Of a stretch of 64,000 nucleotides of DNA, positions 59,790 through 64,000 are shown in pieces. The position numbers and the translations under genes were made by a program. A model generated the notes under the pieces. The model had not been told where the DNA came from, did not search any database, and saw nothing but the letters and a program-made list of their open reading frames with translations. Origin of the DNA: Lachnoclostridium sp. An196 (GTDB lineage Bacteria > Bacillota > Clostridia > Lachnospirales > Lachnospiraceae); the NCBI RefSeq assembly GCF_002160135.1, contig NZ_NFJZ01000001.1, positions 62,001 through 126,000 on the forward strand, read 5' to 3'. Positions within the stretch are counted from its first letter, which is position 1, and each line of letters begins with the position of its first letter.

Positions 59790-60764
59790 ATGAAAAACAA
59801 TAATAAATTTTTTATTGCCTCGGAAGTAGTCATGGGGTTCATGGTTCTTGTCCTGGCGGCACTTATGCTGGGCGAACGGAACCGGGACGCGAGGGCAAAA
59901 GTGTCTGTGATCGTCTGTGACTCGGATAATTCAGGATGGGCGGCATTCAAGTATGGGGTCAGGATGGCCGCGGAGGACCGGGGAATTGAAGTTGTGATTG
60001 CCGCTACAGAAAGCGTGCTCTCGCTGGAGGAAGAGGAAGCGCTGATCAAAAATGAGATAGACAGCGGGGCGGACGCGGTCATTGTACAGCCGGTTCCGGA
60101 CAGCGGGGCGGAAGAGATGCTGAAAAGAGTGAGAAAACGTGTTCCGGTTATGCTGGTGGAGAGCCCGCTGTCCGGAACCGGCGAGGGCTCTGCTCTTCCT
60201 GTGACGGGGCCGGACAACTATGCTATGGGAGCGGCTCTGGCGGAAAAGATACTGGAGGATTACAGCGGAAATCTGGAAGGAAAGACGGTAGGAATCCTCT
60301 CTCAGACCATGGATGCGGAGATGACGGCTCTTCGCGTCGACGGATTCTGTGATACTTTAAAAAATACAGGGATAAATCTTGAGTGGTTTGTGTCCGGGAA
60401 CTTTGACGACGGAGGAGCAGATTATCTGGAATCCCAGGCAAGAGTGGATTTTGTGGCAGCGCTTGATGACGGCAGCCTGACAGCGGCCGGGGAGCGCGCT
60501 TCCGAACATGGGCTGCATGGGGCGGTCGTGTATGGAATCGCACATTCGACTCAGGCTGCGTATTATCTGGATACCGGTGTGGTAGAATGTCTGGTGGTGC
60601 CGGATGAATTTAACGTAGGCTATCAGAGCATGAGTGAAATTGCGGATAGTCTGGAGCATTTTTTCCACAAGGAGGAGAGCAGAGAGGTTCTCTATACGGT
60701 GATTCGCAGAGAAACACTGTTTTCGGAAGAAAATCAGGAAATTCTTTTTACAATGAGTCAGTAG
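59790..60764 (+). CDS. Membrane-anchored sugar-binding protein (PBP type 1)
   Basis: A 324-residue protein with one N-terminal helix (about 7-27) and no lipobox Cys, then a periplasmic-binding fold (KVSVIVCDSDNSGWAAFKYGVRMAAEDRG, about 33-62; SGADAVIVQPVPDSGAEEMLKRV; GPDNYAMGAALAEKIL). It begins one base after the kinase stop, so it is translated with it. Such anchored binding proteins beside YesM/LytS kinases act as co-sensors (compare XylFII with LytS in Clostridium beijerinckii). The longer frame upstream overlaps the kinase and has no start signal. Confidence 0.85.
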   Translation: MKNNNKFFIASEVVMGFMVLVLAALMLGERNRDARAKVSVIVCDSDNSGWAAFKYGVRMAAEDRGIEVVIAATESVLSLEEEEALIKNEIDSGADAVIVQPVPDSGAEEMLKRVRKRVPVMLVESPLSGTGEGSALPVTGPDNYAMGAALAEKILEDYSGNLEGKTVGILSQTMDAEMTALRVDGFCDTLKNTGINLEWFVSGNFDDGGADYLESQARVDFVAALDDGSLTAAGERASEHGLHGAVVYGIAHSTQAAYYLDTGVVECLVVPDEFNVGYQSMSEIADSLEHFFHKEESREVLYTVIRRETLFSEENQEILFTMSQ

Positions 60765-60777
60765 GGGGATGGCGAGT

Positions 60778-61818
60778 ATGAATAAATTGGGCGCGGTCTG
60801 GACCGTTTTGCTGGGAAGCGCATTTTTGCTTTGCGCCTGCGGGGAAGAGCAGCCGGACGTTCCGGACAAAAGTTATATTGGGGTGGCGTATTATAATCAG
60901 AGCGATACATTTCTTAATGAACTTCTGGACAGCTTTAAGGAGCAGCTTAAAGAGATGCAGAATGAGGATATGGACACGGTGGTTATGGTACGGGACGCGG
61001 CGGGAGTACAGCGCACTCAGGACGATCAGGTGAAAGAGCTTATCAATGCAGGCTGTGATGTGCTCTGCGTGAATCTGGTGGACCGGGCGGATCCTTCGGA
61101 GATTATTGATATGGCCAGGGAACATGAAGTGCCCATCATATTTTTTAACAGAGAACCTGTGGCGGAAGATCTGATGCAGTGGGACCAGATTTATTATGTC
61201 GGCGCGGACGCGGAAGAATCCGGGGTCATGCAGGGAGAACTGGCGGCCGATATGATAAAGAATAACAGCCAGACAGACCGGAACAGAGACGGAAAAATCC
61301 AGTATGTAGTGCTGGAAGGGGAGCCCGGCCACCAGGATGCCATCATCCGTACGGAGACTGCGGTGAAGACCTTGACTGACAGCGGTATTGAACTGGAAAA
61401 ACTGAGTTACCAGATCGCCAACTGGAACCGCGCCCAGGCAGAGAACCGGATGGAACAGCTGATCGGGCAGTATCCCAATCAGATAGAACTTGTTCTTTCC
61501 AACAATGATGATATGGCGCTGGGGGCAATGGACGCTTATAAAAAGCTGAATTATACAGAAACCGCGCTTCCGGTTTTCTTCGGGATAGACGGCACGGATG
61601 CGGGGCTGGAGGCGGTCATGGATTCGGAACTGGCCGGAACTGTGTATAATGACAAAGAAGGGCAGGCAAAGGCCATGGCGGAACTTTGCTGGGCGCTGAT
61701 TACCGGAGACGGCATGGAAGAGCTGGAATTTCAGAAAGAACGCTGTATTTATCTGCCGTACGCCAAAGTAACGGAAGAAAATGCAGACGAATTTATTGCC
61801 CGCAGCAATACCCCATGA
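60778..61818 (+). CDS. Second MglB-like sugar-binding lipoprotein
   Basis: A 346-residue lipoprotein (LLCACGEEQ, Cys about 21). The binding domain has YIGVAYYNQSDTFLNELLDSF, NLVDRADPSEIID, the Ca loop DRNRDGKIQYVVLEGEPGHQDAIIRTE (about 167-193), and LVLSNNDDMALGAMDAYK. It is closer to MglB than is the anchored protein before it, and differs from the transporter's MglB. ATG 60778 lies nine bases after AGGGGG, better than ATG 60769. Likely ligand: galactose or glucose; role likely in sensing rather than uptake. Confidence 0.88.
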   Translation: MNKLGAVWTVLLGSAFLLCACGEEQPDVPDKSYIGVAYYNQSDTFLNELLDSFKEQLKEMQNEDMDTVVMVRDAAGVQRTQDDQVKELINAGCDVLCVNLVDRADPSEIIDMAREHEVPIIFFNREPVAEDLMQWDQIYYVGADAEESGVMQGELAADMIKNNSQTDRNRDGKIQYVVLEGEPGHQDAIIRTETAVKTLTDSGIELEKLSYQIANWNRAQAENRMEQLIGQYPNQIELVLSNNDDMALGAMDAYKKLNYTETALPVFFGIDGTDAGLEAVMDSELAGTVYNDKEGQAKAMAELCWALITGDGMEELEFQKERCIYLPYAKVTEENADEFIARSNTP

Positions 61819-61837
61819 CGGGCCACGGAGGGAAAGT

Positions 61838-64000
61838 ATGAAACAATATACGGGAATTATTTACCGGAAAAAGGTGCCGTTTTTTCTGAAACTGCTGCTT
61901 TTCCTGTCGTTCGTGCTGCTGCTGGGGTGGGGGATCTTCCTTGTAAGAGAAAAACTGCTGAAGAATGCCAATGAGATGGGAATGAACCTGGCGGAGAGTT
62001 ATGCGGCAGAGGAAGAGAACCGCATCAGCGTATATTCCATGCTGCTTTCGGTAGGAGCTTCTTCTCTGCGGGAGAGCATGACAAAAGGAGCGTCCGAAGA
62101 AGAGATTCAACGCTGGATGGAAGGATATTCCGAGCAGGTAGAAGAAACCCTGGGCGCTTTTATTATCGATCCCTATGCGGTGGTGGACGGAAAGATCGTT
62201 GCGGCTGTTTCCTGGGAGGGAGACGAAGAGTATGATTACCGGGATACCCAGTGGTACCGGAAAGCAGAGGAAGAAAAAGAGCATGTAGTCTATACGGATG
62301 TCTACGAGGACGCTATCACAGGCAAAAAGATCGTCACTCTGGCGAAAGCGCTGAATGAAAAAGGAGATGTGCTGGCGTTTGACATTCTGATGGAAAATTT
62401 TCATACTCATAAAAACAAGGCGTCGCTTCCGGAGTCAAGTATCTACCTGCTGTTCGATTCACAGAATCATCTTATGTACATTTCCGGAGAAGAAGATATA
62501 GTAGAGGAGGCCGGAGGGACATATCTTGGGGAGCTGGTCACCAGTATCCGTCAGGGGGAAATGGTGTCTCATGATGCGACGATCACCGGACCGGATGGAA
62601 GAAAATGGAGCGTATACTATTATGAGATGAGCAATGGATGGCTTTCTGTGATTTCCATGCCTCTTGCGGTGATTCTTCAGGATGGATGGGACGGTATTGT
62701 TCTGGCGCTGGGGGTGATCTGCGCGGTTCTCGCGGTGATCGCCGGTTCTATCATGCTCAGCGGTTATTTCAGCGACAGGAAGGCGGATCAGATCGCTCAG
62801 ACGCTTCAGATTCTTGGAGATTCGTATTACGCGATTTATCGGATTGACCTGAATAATGAGACTTATATAACGGTAAAAGGATCAGCCGATGTAAAAGAAG
62901 CCCTGGGGGACTCCGGCTCTTACCGGCATCTTCTGGATGTGGTAAAAGAGGTGGTAGATGAAACGACACATGAAAAATTTGAGGAAAACCTTTCCATCGA
63001 TAATATCCGCAGGCTGATCCGGGATGGAGTCTATGATTTTGGCGGGGATTATCAGAGAAATTTCGGAGGTGAATATAAATGGGTAAATATTCAGGTACTT
63101 TACAATGAAGGAGCGCACGTAAATGAAGTGATTCTGGCTTTTCGCGAAATTGACCGCGACAAACGCCGGGAACTTCAGCAGCATGCGCTGCTTCAGAACG
63201 CACTGGCCGCGTCCAGACAGACGGTACAGCAGAAAACCATGTTTTTCAGCAACGCTTCCCACGATATGCGCACGCCGCTGAATGCGATCATCGGTCTGGC
63301 GAAGCTGGCCAGAAGAGAAGATAATGACCGGGAAACGGTGGAAGAATATCTGGAGAAGATCGAAAGATCCGGAAAGCAGATGCTTACTCTGGTCAATGAT
63401 GTTCTGGATATGTCACGTCTGGAGCATGGAAAGGGCGGCGTCCTGGACTATGCGCCTATGGACATCTGCTCATGTATCCGGGAGACGGCAGCCATTTTCC
63501 GTGATCAGGCAAGAGAAGAAAACAAGACGCTGGCAGAAGAGTACCAGGTGGAACGCAGGATGGTGCTTTGCGACGCGGCGCGTCTGGGACAGATCGTCAA
63601 CAACCTTATATCCAACGCTTTGAAATACAGCAGTGAAGGGGCGAAGATATGTCTGTCGGTCAAAGAGATCAATCACAAGACCGGACACAGCAAATACCAG
63701 ATCGTAGTCAGCGATACGGGGATCGGCATGTCGGAGGAGTTTCAGGAACGTATCTTCGAGCCGTTTGCCCGCGAAGCCTCTTTCTTTTCCCGAAAAGTGT
63801 CCGGAACCGGGCTTGGAATGCCTATCGTGAAGACGATTGTCCAGCAGATGAGCGGAGAGATCACGGTACAGAGCGCCCTGGGAGAGGGGAGCACATTTAC
63901 GGTGACGATTCCGCTGCAGAATCTGGACGAGGAAGAAAGACCGGCGGAAGAAAAACAGGAAGAAGGAGGAACATTCAGCCTGGAGGGAAAAACGATTCTG
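61838..64000 (+). CDS. Hybrid sensor histidine kinase, runs off the window
   Basis: An open frame of 721 codons without a stop before the end of the window; ATG 61838 follows GGAGGGAAAGT. Order: helix (about 16-34), an external domain (about 35-285), helix (about 287-307), a PAS-like part, H-box FFSNASHDMRTPLNAIIGLAKLARR (His about 474), N-box LGQIVNNLISNALKYSSEG, D-box VSDTGIGMSEEF and G-box GTGLGMPIVKTIV. The C-terminal SLEGKTIL is how a fused receiver domain usually starts, so it is likely a hybrid kinase. It is the second kinase in this sugar-sensing cluster. Confidence 0.9.
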   Translation, partial: MKQYTGIIYRKKVPFFLKLLLFLSFVLLLGWGIFLVREKLLKNANEMGMNLAESYAAEEENRISVYSMLLSVGASSLRESMTKGASEEEIQRWMEGYSEQVEETLGAFIIDPYAVVDGKIVAAVSWEGDEEYDYRDTQWYRKAEEEKEHVVYTDVYEDAITGKKIVTLAKALNEKGDVLAFDILMENFHTHKNKASLPESSIYLLFDSQNHLMYISGEEDIVEEAGGTYLGELVTSIRQGEMVSHDATITGPDGRKWSVYYYEMSNGWLSVISMPLAVILQDGWDGIVLALGVICAVLAVIAGSIMLSGYFSDRKADQIAQTLQILGDSYYAIYRIDLNNETYITVKGSADVKEALGDSGSYRHLLDVVKEVVDETTHEKFEENLSIDNIRRLIRDGVYDFGGDYQRNFGGEYKWVNIQVLYNEGAHVNEVILAFREIDRDKRRELQQHALLQNALAASRQTVQQKTMFFSNASHDMRTPLNAIIGLAKLARREDNDRETVEEYLEKIERSGKQMLTLVNDVLDMSRLEHGKGGVLDYAPMDICSCIRETAAIFRDQAREENKTLAEEYQVERRMVLCDAARLGQIVNNLISNALKYSSEGAKICLSVKEINHKTGHSKYQIVVSDTGIGMSEEFQERIFEPFAREASFFSRKVSGTGLGMPIVKTIVQQMSGEITVQSALGEGSTFTVTIPLQNLDEEERPAEEKQEEGGTFSLEGKTIL

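Overview
The window reads as ordinary chromosome of a spore-forming anaerobic Clostridium-group Firmicute, most likely a Lachnospiraceae-type gut bacterium. The support is a lone spoVAE, an archaeal-type (probably non-discriminating) AspRS beside gatCAB under T-box control, a type I glutamine synthetase followed by an ANTAR regulator, a preQ1 riboswitch on a QueT transporter, YesN/YesM two-component genes, sigma-A promoters with 17-base spacers, and moderate GC. The species is inference. Nearly all genes lie on the + strand.

Layout. 1-9.4 kb: end of an LrgB-like gene, a YitT membrane protein, envelope glycosyltransferase genes, a small Cys-rich protein, glnA plus its ANTAR regulator, dapF, a large membrane protein and tagD. 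9.4-14.4 kb: T-box leader, aspS, gatC, gatA, gatB, the indirect route to Asn-tRNA and Gln-tRNA. 14.4-16.4 kb: a non-coding segment with a strong terminator, then a DUF3783 gene and a wall amidase with a repeat linker. 16.5-22 kb: a MacAB-like efflux operon with its own two-component system. 22-29.8 kb: cold-shock protein, M23 peptidase, amidohydrolase, HAD phosphatase, sfsA, mutY, glf, a glycosyltransferase and a PAP2 phosphatase. 30-37 kb: preQ1 riboswitch-queT, spoVAE, tRNA-Glu, a zinc-ribbon protein, DegV, a large TPR/acidic-repeat/ATPase protein and an ABC-F ATPase. 37-44 kb: a nitronate monooxygenase/FabK-like gene under a palindromic operator, an orphan substrate-binding lipoprotein, an arylsulfotransferase-like protein, and a UroD-like methyltransferase with an MFS carrier. 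44-48.4 kb: pcrA, an acidic-tailed membrane protein and rlmD.

48.4-49.9 kb is a scar: an AbiE-type toxin-antitoxin pair whose toxin is cut in half, abutting minus-strand fragments of a mobile-element gene and a response regulator. It is the clearest sign of horizontal transfer here.

50-64 kb: an Asp-box surface protein, then a sugar uptake and sensing cluster: mglB-mglA-mglC, a YesN response regulator, a YesM kinase, a membrane-anchored binding protein, a second MglB-like lipoprotein and a hybrid kinase that runs off the window. The MglC permease carries an unusual cytoplasmic coiled-coil extension of about 220 residues. This cluster is the best candidate for an incompletely described system: binding proteins probably act as extracellular co-sensors for two kinases that control the neighbouring galactose-type transporter. 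Other strong points are the overlapping Glu/Asn specifier in the T-box, the glnA terminator-ANTAR circuit, and the perfect 41-base palindrome over the -10 of the FabK-like gene.
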